This document shows positions 37,200 to 46,011 of a stretch of DNA of 64,000 nucleotides, piece by piece. The position numbers and the translations under genes are program-made. Positions within the stretch are counted from its first letter, which is position 1, and each line of letters begins with the position of its first letter. This DNA comes from a virus. The stretch spans positions 62,001-126,000 of IMG/VR virus record IMGVR_UViG_3300015262_000001; one strand, 5' to 3'. A model generated the notes under the pieces. It searched no databases, was not told the DNA's origin, and saw nothing but the letters and a program-made list of their open reading frames with translations.

Positions 37200-37212
37200 G
37201 GTTTAAAAAATT

Positions 37213-37761
37213 ATGGACACCGCTCAAGAAGCAGTAAAGCCTAGAGAAATCTCTCCCTTTGCAGACAAGTTATCTGACCTGGATAAGAAACACAGGACTG
37301 AAGACGACGAAGCCGCTGAGGCAATGGACAACCTCCGTAAAGCATTGACCGCAGACCTGGAAGATGAAGACCAGAATAAACTGGTAGAAGCCATCCAGGT
37401 TAACCGTGCATTGCTCCTGAAATACGCCATGCAGCAATACCTGTCCAAGCCCAGCAGCGCTTCGCTGCTGGAAGGTGTCAGCTCTCTCCTGGGTCACATG
37501 GAAAAAGTTGTCCGTGATAACCGTAAGGAAAAAGCCAAAAAGAAAGAAGGCGAAACCAACGTACTGGCATTCAACGAAATGCTGGAAGCCATGAAGACCA
37601 TTAGCAGCGGCGCAGTTGCGTTGCCAGTGTTCGACATGTCGCGGTTCTTGCTGGATCCTAACAAGTCTCTGCTGGATCAGACCAAGAACGTTTCCCCTAT
37701 CAAACCGGGTGAACTCGTTCAAGGCATCCAGGTGGTCGATATAGATGGTAACGCGGTGTAA
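37213..37761 (+). CDS. Hypothetical charged helical protein, 182 aa
   Basis: 182 residues, rich in lysine, aspartate and glutamate, predicted to be helical with a coiled-coil-like basic stretch (DNRKEKAKKKEGE, about residues 98-111). The ATG has no good ribosome binding site: only AGG 11 bases upstream within the sequence that is also a promoter for the opposite strand. A leaderless or weakly initiated message is possible. No family is recognised. Confidence 0.6.
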   Translation: MDTAQEAVKPREISPFADKLSDLDKKHRTEDDEAAEAMDNLRKALTADLEDEDQNKLVEAIQVNRALLLKYAMQQYLSKPSSASLLEGVSSLLGHMEKVVRDNRKEKAKKKEGETNVLAFNEMLEAMKTISSGAVALPVFDMSRFLLDPNKSLLDQTKNVSPIKPGELVQGIQVVDIDGNAV

Positions 37762-37782
37762 AAACATTTAACAGCATAAAGG

Positions 37783-37811
37783 CTAGAGTGGAGGCAGTGC
37801 CTCCACTCTAG
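37783..37811. terminator. Bidirectional terminator
   Basis: Thirteen-base perfect stem CTAGAGTGGAGGC with a 3-base loop between the convergent genes ending at 37761 and 37820. Confidence 0.85.
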
Positions 37812-37819
37812 TTGCAGGG

Positions 37820-38557
37820 TCACTTTTCCGAGTAATCGAAGAACTGATGCTTAATCGGCACCAGGGTGATAGCCGTACCCAAGGACATGCTCATGCTGAA
37901 GATCAGGTCGGAAACACTACCCGTAAAGGTATCGAGCTTCTTAGCCAAAATATCAGGCACAATAAACGCTGTGTTTGGAATCGGGAACTTGCTCAAGGAT
38001 TCCATCAACGTCTTGGAATCCTCACCGATCAGCGAGTCGTACTTGAATACGTAACGGAACTGCTTGTAATACTGAGCGGTCATCGTCGCCGGATCACTGC
38101 TGAACGTCTTGACCGACACCAACCCTTTGAACGCACTACGGCAATGAAGAACAAAGTCATCGATCATTGCTTGGTCAAATTCATAGGGGAAGATGTTGAC
38201 GTTAAGGTTAACCGTCTTGATCGCTACCGGCTTCTCTTCCAACTGCTCCAACGACACCACAGTGCGGATGAAGTCGTTATAGAAGTTAGACGGGTAGTAC
38301 ATGAGCCACGAGCTGACAGAACGTTTCTTCCAGGCCGCTTCATACTTCTCCCGATCAATGTCGAAGAACGGGTAGCTGAAGGTATCCATTTCACGCGCTT
38401 TGTAGTTATCAGCTACGTGCAGGTCCCAGAGACGGTTGCCCTCTGCCTTGCGTTTGGCATCATCTTCAATGCCTTCAGTCATCAACAGACTGAGTAACCC
38501 ACGACGGGGATCATAGATACAATCGATCTCCGTATAGATTTCCAGGACCTTATTCAT
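37820..38557 (-). CDS. Hypothetical protein, 245 aa
   Basis: Soluble mixed alpha/beta protein, no known motif. The ATG overlaps the stop of the upstream 146-residue gene (ATGA). It is the last gene of a five-gene minus-strand group that also encodes the beta C-terminal fragment, separated from the RecA-like gene by a hairpin. Possibly virion-associated by analogy with phiKZ gene order; not certain. Confidence 0.6.
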   Translation of the reverse strand: MNKVLEIYTEIDCIYDPRRGLLSLLMTEGIEDDAKRKAEGNRLWDLHVADNYKAREMDTFSYPFFDIDREKYEAAWKKRSVSSWLMYYPSNFYNDFIRTVVSLEQLEEKPVAIKTVNLNVNIFPYEFDQAMIDDFVLHCRSAFKGLVSVKTFSSDPATMTAQYYKQFRYVFKYDSLIGEDSKTLMESLSKFPIPNTAFIVPDILAKKLDTFTGSVSDLIFSMSMSLGTAITLVPIKHQFFDYSEK

Positions 38558-38994
38558 TTCTTCTCGTCCTTCGCCGGAGCGTCAGGAGTGACTTCCAGGC
38601 GCATGGAGTCACCATACACACGTGTAGCCAGTAGGACAAGGTAGGACAAGGCCTTGTGGTCGTCATGACGCTTAACCGACTCACCACCAGGCGTACCGGT
38701 GATTACGCTGTTCAGCAGCTTTTCGAAATCATCGATCAGCTTCTCACGAGCCATTCCCAGGTCGGTCAGCACCTGCATCTGGAAATTGATCCAGCCATCG
38801 TAAGCTTCACCATCAGCGCCGATACCGAGGAAGAACGTGTCGTAAGCTTCACCGAAACGAACCAAAGGCGTCAGGAAGATGGTCGACATCGGGATCTTCA
38901 GATTAGGCAACTCCTTAGGCTGAAGATCGATTAGAGCATTGTTGATCACCAACTTAAGGTGCAACAGGTCGTTCATGTCACTCATGTCATCCAT
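38554..38994 (-). CDS. Hypothetical protein, 146 aa
   Basis: 146 residues, soluble, starting MDDMSDMNDLLHLKL, with AAGGTG before the ATG and 8 bases after the stop of the beta C-terminal fragment. No domain is recognised. Coupled to the following gene by an ATGA overlap. Confidence 0.6.
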   Translation of the reverse strand: MDDMSDMNDLLHLKLVINNALIDLQPKELPNLKIPMSTIFLTPLVRFGEAYDTFFLGIGADGEAYDGWINFQMQVLTDLGMAREKLIDDFEKLLNSVITGTPGGESVKRHDDHKALSYLVLLATRVYGDSMRLEVTPDAPAKDEKK

Positions 38995-39002
38995 GGTGCA
39001 CC

Positions 39003-39683
39003 TTATCTACGAGAGTTCATGTTGTTGTCGATACCACGAGCCCGCAACAAATAATGCGCAGTCTTCAAGACCTTGGCGATGTCACCGCGCTCCAGGCTGG
39101 AGTTGGTGTTGGTCTTGCCCGTGGTGAGGATGTCGTTCTTGTACGCACGCAGGGCCTGCTGGTCACCACCCTTGACGTTATACAGTTCGTTGGCCATGAT
39201 GGTCAGCCCGAGGTTACGTAGTACAGTAATCTCAGGTTGGCTAATGCCCGTTGAACGGCTGTCACCCATGACCTGCCCAGTGAGGTCGTCGATGGCTGTG
39301 TCGTCTTTGGCAGCGGAGAACTTTTTTACCCACATCTGACGTTGTTTACGCAGCACATCGGTACCCACAATCGCGGTGTACGGAGTCATCGACTTGATGC
39401 CCGTTTCCTCGTCGTAGATAACCAGCCGCTGTTCCAAGGATACGTTGTATTCCTTAGCCAGCTTCTTGAGGTTTTCCCAATCGATCATCTCATCCGGGTT
39501 GTCGTTGCTTCCCCAGATGGCCAGTACGCCGATTTCTTCCAGCTTGACCATGAACTCGTCAAACTGTTTATCGTTCAGGGCTTTGAACAACCGTTCGTAG
39601 ATTACACGGTTACCGCCACCCTTGGTGACTTTACCCATAAACGTCAGGATAAAGTCCTCAAATCCCTTACGGTTCTTTGCCAT
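39003..39683 (-). CDS. RNA polymerase beta subunit, C-terminal fragment (probable, gp149-like)
   Basis: 226 residues. From about residue 62 it follows the C-terminal part of bacterial beta: MIDWENLKKLAKEYN, then RLVIYDEETG (matching IRLYDGRTGE), TAIVGTDVLRKQRQM (matching the VTVGYMYMLKLNH segment), a glycine/serine-rich stretch, QPEITVLRNLGLTIMANELYNVKGGD (matching [27 protein letters not shown]) and LRAYKNDI (matching TKMYKNIV). The beta gene at 18622 lacks exactly this region, so the two would assemble into one beta subunit, as in phiKZ where beta is split. The match was made by eye against remembered E. coli beta and needs a profile search. GAGGAAGTAAAC precedes the ATG. Confidence 0.6.
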   Translation of the reverse strand: MAKNRKGFEDFILTFMGKVTKGGGNRVIYERLFKALNDKQFDEFMVKLEEIGVLAIWGSNDNPDEMIDWENLKKLAKEYNVSLEQRLVIYDEETGIKSMTPYTAIVGTDVLRKQRQMWVKKFSAAKDDTAIDDLTGQVMGDSRSTGISQPEITVLRNLGLTIMANELYNVKGGDQQALRAYKNDILTTGKTNTNSSLERGDIAKVLKTAHYLLRARGIDNNMNSRR

Positions 39684-39685
39684 GT

Positions 39686-40057
39686 TTACTTCCTCTGGTA
39701 CCCGTACTTGGTGTAAGGCTTGTTGGCGTTGGTCACCACCTCACACGCCATCGAGAGGAAGGGATCGTTTTGTGCGATCGTGATGGTCACCAGCTTGTCG
39801 AACAGCATGGTTACGTTTTCCAACGTCTGACCAAACACAGTCTTGTTCTTGTCATCGACTGGAATGATGCCAATCGTTTCGTCAATATTACCCAAGCCGT
39901 ACTTACCAGAAACAGTGAACATGGTAAGACCTTGGTCGGATTGCTCGGCCAGCTTTGACTTCAAGCGAGCCATGTAAGCGAATGGGTCAGCACAGAGATT
40001 GATAAAATTACTGTCGGCAACCACGAGTACTACATTCCCACATTGTTCGGTATCCAT
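39686..40057 (-). CDS. Hypothetical protein, 123 aa
   Basis: Soluble 123-residue protein, alternating strands and helices (VVLVVADSNFINL near the start). Its stop is 2 bases from the start of the beta fragment gene. GGGGATACGGG lies before the ATG. No family is recognised; the tight spacing suggests it is translated together with the polymerase fragment. Confidence 0.55.
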   Translation of the reverse strand: MDTEQCGNVVLVVADSNFINLCADPFAYMARLKSKLAEQSDQGLTMFTVSGKYGLGNIDETIGIIPVDDKNKTVFGQTLENVTMLFDKLVTITIAQNDPFLSMACEVVTNANKPYTKYGYQRK

Positions 40058-40080
40058 TACCCGTATCCCCTAAATAAGAA

Positions 40081-40109
40081 ATAGGGACTCGATGGATTGA
40101 GTCCCCTAT
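40081..40109 (-). terminator. Hairpin after the RecA-like gene
   Basis: ATAGGGACTC and GAGTCCCCTAT pair with one bulged C across an 8-base loop, between the stop at 40122 and the next gene. T-rich sequence is weak, so termination may be partial. Confidence 0.5.
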
Positions 40110-40121
40110 ACATATAGCCGC

Positions 40122-41618
40122 TTATTTCTTAGCGGTTTTCTCCAGCCAATATGGCTTGCGTTCGCCAATGGCGATTTTCAACAGCTCCATAGTCGAGACG
40201 GTGTGCTGTTTGATCTCTGGGTTCGTGTGCCAGTAGTACACGGTGTTTTCCAGAATGTCGTCCCAGCTGTACCCCTGCTCCTTGATCTTTGCATACAGTT
40301 CTTGAGGGGTGATGCGATAACGCTTCGGTGTATCGAGCCAGAAGGCTTGCATGTGCAGCATCTGGTAGCAGATGGTCAGTGCGCGTTCCAACTTAGGATC
40401 GGTCAGTGTCTTTTCCCAAATGGTGGTACGACCCAGTTTGAGTTCAGGGTACAAAACGCAGGCGTGGCTGATCGCCGAGCCTTCAAGACCGAACATGCCG
40501 TTAGTTTTCATAGCATGATACATGGTCAAACCTTCCTGGATCCCTAAACTTTGGGAACCAATAAAGAAGAAACTACCACCACTAGAACCACTCTTGTTAC
40601 GATAAGCAGTAAATGGGTAAAACAAAAGGTCTGGGTTTTCTTTAGCATCTGCATCGAGAACAATATCTTTACCGTAAGGGTTAGGGTACAGCCATTCCTG
40701 GCCGTTCTTCAGAGCGGAACCTTTGATGATCTCCCAGCCAACTTGTGGGACACGCATCAGAGACTTAGGTCCCTTGAGCTTCTTACCAGGACGGATGAAG
40801 ACCGATTCCTTTTCCTGGGGACGTCCGGACATGTTGATGGTGTCTACCACCTGAGCAGTCCAGAACTGCACGCAACCAACTTCGCCACCGAGTACGTCAG
40901 CGTCTTCATAGACGATGCGTTTCATGTTGCCGATGGCCATGTCACGAGTACGCTTCTCACCGCCTTCGTCGACATCGCCGTCTTGGAAGTGTGCCGATAC
41001 CTTGTGGAAGTGCATCTCAGAGATCGAGTCCACAAAGGTAATGATCGGGGTAATCAGTTTGATTGGCAAACCGTCATTACCGAGGTACGGTGTAGTGATG
41101 TAAATGTCTTTCTTGGCTTTGATGTCTTCTTTGACCTTAACGTTCAGGTCTTTGAAGAAGTTGTGCACCCAAGTACCGTCTACGCCGGCGATCTCAGCTT
41201 TCGGATCATGGCGGCCGAATGGGTTGGCCTTGTGGTCATTACGGTTGAAGTAGAACAAACGTTTGTTGAGAACGTGCTCCATGAAGTAGCCCGGAATCCC
41301 ACATTCCCGGTCATACATGTCAGCCATACGTTTAATCGACAACGTTGCTTCGATGTCCATGATGAAGGAAATCGACGTTGGAATGCGGAACAGCATGCGC
41401 ACGATTTGCAGTACGGCTTCACCCGTCTTCTGTGTATTGTTCCCCCCACACACCGCGTTGTTACGGCACGCCCCACCGTTAAGGTAAGTAATGCCGTTTG
41501 GACCGACCACGTGTTCGCCGTTGACCATGTCGTTGATCGGCGATACGTTATATGCTGGAATCAGTGCATCAGATGATTTGATCGCGTCAACAAAAGAAAA
41601 CGGACTTATACTCGCCAT
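40122..41618 (-). CDS. RecA/UvsX-like recombinase, probable, with an altered P-loop
   Basis: 498 residues. The RecA-type order is visible: a P-loop-like GGNNTQKT (residues 58-65) in which the last glycine of GxxxxGKT is replaced by glutamine, then ISFIMDIEATLS (matching the CAFIDAEHAL segment of RecA), and later PIITFVDSISEM (Walker B, matching LIVVDSVAAL). The family forms filaments on single-stranded DNA and drives strand exchange in phage replication and repair. phiKZ-like phages carry a UvsX-like gene (gp152 as I recall) in the same neighbourhood. The Gln substitution may alter ATP use. AGGAAGG precedes the ATG. Confidence 0.6.
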   Translation of the reverse strand: MASISPFSFVDAIKSSDALIPAYNVSPINDMVNGEHVVGPNGITYLNGGACRNNAVCGGNNTQKTGEAVLQIVRMLFRIPTSISFIMDIEATLSIKRMADMYDRECGIPGYFMEHVLNKRLFYFNRNDHKANPFGRHDPKAEIAGVDGTWVHNFFKDLNVKVKEDIKAKKDIYITTPYLGNDGLPIKLITPIITFVDSISEMHFHKVSAHFQDGDVDEGGEKRTRDMAIGNMKRIVYEDADVLGGEVGCVQFWTAQVVDTINMSGRPQEKESVFIRPGKKLKGPKSLMRVPQVGWEIIKGSALKNGQEWLYPNPYGKDIVLDADAKENPDLLFYPFTAYRNKSGSSGGSFFFIGSQSLGIQEGLTMYHAMKTNGMFGLEGSAISHACVLYPELKLGRTTIWEKTLTDPKLERALTICYQMLHMQAFWLDTPKRYRITPQELYAKIKEQGYSWDDILENTVYYWHTNPEIKQHTVSTMELLKIAIGERKPYWLEKTAKK

Positions 41619-41722
41619 TGCAACCTTCCTGATAATTTTATGAATTCAATCCAGGGCCAATCCGCCCAATTATTACTGGGCAAGCTGCCCTCCCCCAAAC
41701 TATAGCAATGCAGAGGTCAGTA

Positions 41723-42544
41723 ATGGAACAATCCACCGACACCCCGAACTACCTGGCACTGGTACAGAAACCAGAACCTTTTACCGTTCAAGGCTTTGAA
41801 GCCCTGAGCCTGGGTGAAAACTTTAAGCTGTTCTTTAAAGAGTTCACTTCCTCGATTGACAACCGCATGGCAACGCTGAGCAAGTCAATCCATAAGGTGG
41901 ACGCCTCCGCCGCTCAACACAGCATCACCAGCCACAAGGTGCTGTACGTCAAGAACACCGGTGTTGAAGTCCTCGCCCCAGAAGGCTATGCCGTGGGCAT
42001 GGGCAACATGATGGCGCACACCAAAGCAGTGACCGATGGCATCTACATCGTGTGCAGTTTGAAAACCGAAGCATCGAGACTATATGATTGGCTGAAACAA
42101 GTCATCCGTAATGGTCGTATCGATCGCAGCTTTAACTGGAGCATTCGCGACTTCGACAACGCTCTGGGCAAGACCGAAAACTTCGTACGCCAACTACCTG
42201 CCAGTGGTCGCCACCTGAAGTACACTCTCGGCCAGATGTACTTTAACTTCGACGAGTTCTTCGCTTGTGTTGATACCTTTAACGACACGGTACAGACCCT
42301 CGGCGCACGTGATATCGAAATGCTGGCTAAGGAACTGAACAACGTTTACGAACTGGGTCAGCTGTTGACTCACAAGATCCAGTCGAACGAACTGGTGATC
42401 AACGAACAAGGTATCGATGACATCGAAACCATCATCAACAAGTTTGTTGGCCTGGTGAACTTGTCGGGTGCCGTCCTGGTGCTCCTGAACGACCTCACAG
42501 CGGTGTTCAACGAACAAACCAAGACCATCGCAGCCTTGCGTTAA
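41723..42544 (+). CDS. Probable virion or internal protein, 273 aa
   Basis: Start placed at the second ATG (41723, MEQSTDTPNYLALVQ), preceded by AGAGGT at a spacing of 5-6. The product is soluble and helical over most of its length, with no enzyme motif. It is a single plus-strand gene divergent from the RecA-like gene and closed by a strong terminator. Structural role is only a guess from its C-ending codon bias, like the sheath gene. Confidence 0.55.
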   Translation: MEQSTDTPNYLALVQKPEPFTVQGFEALSLGENFKLFFKEFTSSIDNRMATLSKSIHKVDASAAQHSITSHKVLYVKNTGVEVLAPEGYAVGMGNMMAHTKAVTDGIYIVCSLKTEASRLYDWLKQVIRNGRIDRSFNWSIRDFDNALGKTENFVRQLPASGRHLKYTLGQMYFNFDEFFACVDTFNDTVQTLGARDIEMLAKELNNVYELGQLLTHKIQSNELVINEQGIDDIETIINKFVGLVNLSGAVLVLLNDLTAVFNEQTKTIAALR

Positions 42545-42559
42545 TAAGCAGCCATAAAC

Positions 42560-42595
42560 CTAACTACAGGAGCCTTTGCGGGCTCCTGTAGTTAG
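42560..42595. terminator. Bidirectional terminator
   Basis: Fifteen-base perfect stem CTAACTACAGGAGCC with a 6-base loop between convergent stops at 42544 and 42604. Confidence 0.85.
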
Positions 42596-42603
42596 TAAGT
42601 GCT

Positions 42604-44121
42604 TTATGACTTTCTACCCAGCTCTGCTTCCGACAATACTCGAAGGTTTGCCCCTGCACTGGTGTGCACGTAGATAAAGTCGTTAGTCTTTACCAGTGTG
42701 CAGTAACGCATACCTTGCGCGTTACGGGAGTCTACCGCTACCCACACCTCGACATCAGGGTCCTCAACCGAGTTAAACGAGTTGCGCTCTGGAATGTCGT
42801 AACCCACAGACAACATGATCGGTACTGGCTTAACCGCATTGCGATGTTCGACCAGAACTTTAAATGATGTCTTTAGCTGATTAAACTCAGGGTTCAACTT
42901 CACCTTGACAACACCCTTGCTATTGGCTTCCTTGGTGTAGATCATATCCGTGATATTGTAGAACTTGGTATCACCAAAGACATTGTTCTCATCCTTTTTA
43001 AGGAACGATTCCATCACAATGTCCATGGTGTCCAGGAACTCACGGATGCGATACGACATCAAGACCGGAGAGATCAGTTCGATCAATATCGGTTTACCAT
43101 TGCCCTTAGTAACAGGCGAGACCAGGTTGTTGTCTTCCTTAATAGCAGGAATCCCGTCCAGCATGCGCGCCACGTCTTTACTCGTGAGGTTGTTAAGAGT
43201 TCCCGCCGACAGGTACCCGTCTGGGTTTGCAATCTTCTTGGCGGTAAACTCGAACATCTTGTCCAATAACGTGATTGGAGTCAATGTGTACAGCTTCGAG
43301 TAGGTGACGTCAGGCGTAATCTTGCCGTAGTAGTTTTTGTCGGGCTCCACTTTGCCGAAGCTGTAGACCCGATACCCATGAAAAAGATCGTAGAACTTGT
43401 CAAACTGACCAGTCTCGAAGTACCAGCGGGTAGCGCTGACCATCTTGTTAAAATCCGACTCAGGGTTCTCGTATTCCTTACGAGACATTACCGAAACATC
43501 CGGCTTCTGTTCATGACCCCAAACGCTAGATATCTCAGCGATTTCCATTTGCTTGTGAGCGAGACGGTTACCCAACCCACCCTCAGCAGAACCTGGAAGA
43601 TCGAAGAACAACTTACGTTCCTTGTTATTTCTCAGGATCTCCAGCTGTTCGTAAACCTCGAGGCCGATCTTGACTTCTTCTTTGGTCAGAATGTGTTTGC
43701 CCACTTTTACATCTTGACCAGTTATCACGTTCCAAGCGGGTTCTTGCATTTTACTAATGAGTTCCAGTTCCTTGTGGGGTGTTATGATCCACAAGTTCTT
43801 TTGCCCACGTTCATTTGCTACCTTGAGAACCTCCAAGAATCCTTTCATCAAACTGTCAACCAAACTGCTCGCGTTGGGAACAGTCAGACTGATGATATCC
43901 TGTACCACAACCACGGTGTTGGGTTTCTGTTTATTGCCAGTGTAATAACCAGTCGACGTGGCTACGTCTTTGGCGAGTTTCTTCTTACCTTCTTCTTTCA
44001 CATCATAGGTATAACCGTGGCCACCCAGGTAGTAATGATGTTTACGACGACCTTCCTTGGGCTCTAAGGCATTTGCAATGAGATAAACGACCATGTTTAT
44101 CGTTGGAATGATTTCGTCCAT
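42604..44121 (-). CDS. RNase H-like protein (tentative), 505 aa
   Basis: 505 residues. The N-terminal 200 residues have the order of an RNase H fold: a strand-rich start (HHYYLGGHGYTYDV), NASSLVDSLMKGFLEVLKVANERG followed by NLWIITPHKELEL (the helix and strand before the DS motif), and DLPGSAEGGLGNRLAHKQMEIA, which resembles the WVKGHSG..GN..AD.LA segment. Not all four acidic catalytic residues can be placed, so activity is unclear. The remaining 300 residues are unrecognised. I recall an RNase H annotation for a phiKZ gene near its uvsX-like gene, which agrees with the location. Possible role: removing RNA primers. Confidence 0.4.
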   Translation of the reverse strand: MDEIIPTINMVVYLIANALEPKEGRRKHHYYLGGHGYTYDVKEEGKKKLAKDVATSTGYYTGNKQKPNTVVVVQDIISLTVPNASSLVDSLMKGFLEVLKVANERGQKNLWIITPHKELELISKMQEPAWNVITGQDVKVGKHILTKEEVKIGLEVYEQLEILRNNKERKLFFDLPGSAEGGLGNRLAHKQMEIAEISSVWGHEQKPDVSVMSRKEYENPESDFNKMVSATRWYFETGQFDKFYDLFHGYRVYSFGKVEPDKNYYGKITPDVTYSKLYTLTPITLLDKMFEFTAKKIANPDGYLSAGTLNNLTSKDVARMLDGIPAIKEDNNLVSPVTKGNGKPILIELISPVLMSYRIREFLDTMDIVMESFLKKDENNVFGDTKFYNITDMIYTKEANSKGVVKVKLNPEFNQLKTSFKVLVEHRNAVKPVPIMLSVGYDIPERNSFNSVEDPDVEVWVAVDSRNAQGMRYCTLVKTNDFIYVHTSAGANLRVLSEAELGRKS

Positions 44122-44181
44122 TGTGAGGTGCTCTCAAAAGGTGTAGTTACACATTAATGAGCTCTCGGGTGAAGATTCACA

Positions 44182-44634
44182 TCACGGACGGTGAAGTGCC
44201 TTACGCACCAGCGCTTTGTTGTTTTCCCGCAAGATGGTGTTCTCGTCCAGAGTCTGTAATAGCTGTAAACGCAACCAATGGTTTTGTTCAAACAGACGAG
44301 CGTTAGTCTTGAGGAAAAGGATATTTTCTTGCTTTAAGGCCACGTTCTGACCCGCCAGCATGTCGTTGATGCGAATGAACCCTTTGATAGGCCCACCGTT
44401 ATCCCCATCGAACAAAAGGTTTACTTTAGAAATACCCACCTCCATGTCCGAGAGTTCGGTTCGCATGTTGAAGTTCGCAATCAAAAGACTGGTCGCCGTA
44501 AACATGAGTACCGTCACCAAGAAGATAGAAGTCTTCAGTGCCGATGTTAATTGCTCTTCAAGTGTTTCACCCTTTGTCAACGAGAGTACAAATTCTATAG
44601 ATCTGTTGGTTAGCTCTCTAAAGACCGCTAACAT
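44182..44634 (-). CDS. Membrane protein with one span and a coiled coil
   Basis: 150 residues: about 35 residues of amphipathic N-terminus, one membrane span (about 36-54, SIFLVTVLMFTATSLLIAN) and a long helical part with coiled-coil character (about 95-145, NVALKQENILFLKTNARL and onward). The order resembles inner-membrane spanins, whose coiled coil reaches across the periplasm, but no outer-membrane partner was found nearby. The start is 31 bases from the divergent structural gene. Function not established. Confidence 0.6.
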   Translation of the reverse strand: MLAVFRELTNRSIEFVLSLTKGETLEEQLTSALKTSIFLVTVLMFTATSLLIANFNMRTELSDMEVGISKVNLLFDGDNGGPIKGFIRINDMLAGQNVALKQENILFLKTNARLFEQNHWLRLQLLQTLDENTILRENNKALVRKALHRP

Positions 44635-44665
44635 GGGACCATCCTTACTGAAGAGGTGAGAGTTT

Positions 44666-46009
44666 ATGAGCGCTGTAATGTATTTGTCTTTTGGTAGTAT
44701 TTCACCACTTTATAACAACAATCCAGAGAACGCCGCTCCATTGGGCGAACTCTCTAACAAATCCAGGAGCTATCAGAAAGACCCTGGTACCTTTACCCGT
44801 ACTGATGCTGCTACGGTTACTGAACTGGTTAACTTCCTCACCCTGACGGATGAAGTTGAAACCAAGATGCCAGCCAGTATTGCACTGGTACAAATCGGCA
44901 TCAGCGATTGGCTTTATGCACAGGCAAAGTTGGGTAACATTACCAGCAGCCGTCCACTTACGCTAGCTCTTTTGCAAGCAACTTTTTCGAACAACATCGA
45001 TATTACCGATATTGGCGAGATGGTTACCGACAACGCCATCTGGATGCCAAGCTTTATCCACGGTGCTCATCTGGTAAACGGCGAGCGTCAAGACTTCTAC
45101 CTGTGGTTTGCTGACGCTTACTTCCAGGATCAGTTCCCTCGGGTCAAGTTCACCGCAGTGCACCCGCTTCCTCTGGGAGAAATGGACTTCCTGATGGAAG
45201 CCAACTACCAGCAGATCGGAGCCCGTCTACTGCTGGAAACTCCGAAGGTTATCGAAGATCGCCTGAAGACCCTTAATAGCCAAAGTGCGTGGCCCTATAC
45301 CGACCGGGATGTGTTGGAGTTCCAGATCATGGACCTCGTCAATACACCAAGCTTCAACGTCGGTAGCTGGACCTACATCTGGTGGGGTAACGGCAAGGAT
45401 GCAGAAGATCAACTGTTCGATCAACTGCAACAAGAGATCCTCGACAACTCCCAATTCCCCCGTAGTCGCTGGGAAGAGAAGATCCCTGACCTGTTCAACC
45501 CGCTCGAGTTTTACGTCATCCCGAACTTCGACCGTTATGGCTTGTTGAACAAGACCAACGGCGCGAAGCAATACTCGCCAATCACCGATCGTGAAACCAT
45601 GATGGTGCTGGTTGACAGGTATCTGACCCCGAACATGACGAGTGACCACGTCATAAAATCCATGCAGGAAGTTCCTTTCCTTTATAAGTCGCTTAACTGT
45701 GCCTTCGTGGCCAAGTTGAACAACCGTGCTGGCATGGAAAAGATTACCGCACTGTTCCCTGATTACTCGCTCATCCCGACGGAAGATTCTGACCTCGATC
45801 TGATGAACCCTGTCACGATGAACTTCATCTTCCAAATGGAAGGCTTGTTGGCTGCTGCTGAAACGGTTACCCCGATCAGTCTGCCTCCGCAGGGTATCAC
45901 CCGTGTAGTGCGCTTCGGTCAAACCTACGTCGCCCGTCGTATCGGTAAAGTCAAAATCCTGATACTGACGAAGTATCAAATGTTGCAAGACGGTGTAGTG
46001 AGTGAATAA
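44666..46009 (+). CDS. Probable virion structural protein, 447 aa
   Basis: Start at the ATG preceded by GAGGTGAGAGTTT. 447 residues with many aromatic and proline residues and no enzyme motif; the overall texture is that of a head or tail structural protein. Its stop is 2 bases before the next start, so it pairs with the 246-residue gene. Divergent from the coiled-coil membrane protein. Confidence 0.6.
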   Translation: MSAVMYLSFGSISPLYNNNPENAAPLGELSNKSRSYQKDPGTFTRTDAATVTELVNFLTLTDEVETKMPASIALVQIGISDWLYAQAKLGNITSSRPLTLALLQATFSNNIDITDIGEMVTDNAIWMPSFIHGAHLVNGERQDFYLWFADAYFQDQFPRVKFTAVHPLPLGEMDFLMEANYQQIGARLLLETPKVIEDRLKTLNSQSAWPYTDRDVLEFQIMDLVNTPSFNVGSWTYIWWGNGKDAEDQLFDQLQQEILDNSQFPRSRWEEKIPDLFNPLEFYVIPNFDRYGLLNKTNGAKQYSPITDRETMMVLVDRYLTPNMTSDHVIKSMQEVPFLYKSLNCAFVAKLNNRAGMEKITALFPDYSLIPTEDSDLDLMNPVTMNFIFQMEGLLAAAETVTPISLPPQGITRVVRFGQTYVARRIGKVKILILTKYQMLQDGVVSE

Positions 46010-46011
46010 CC

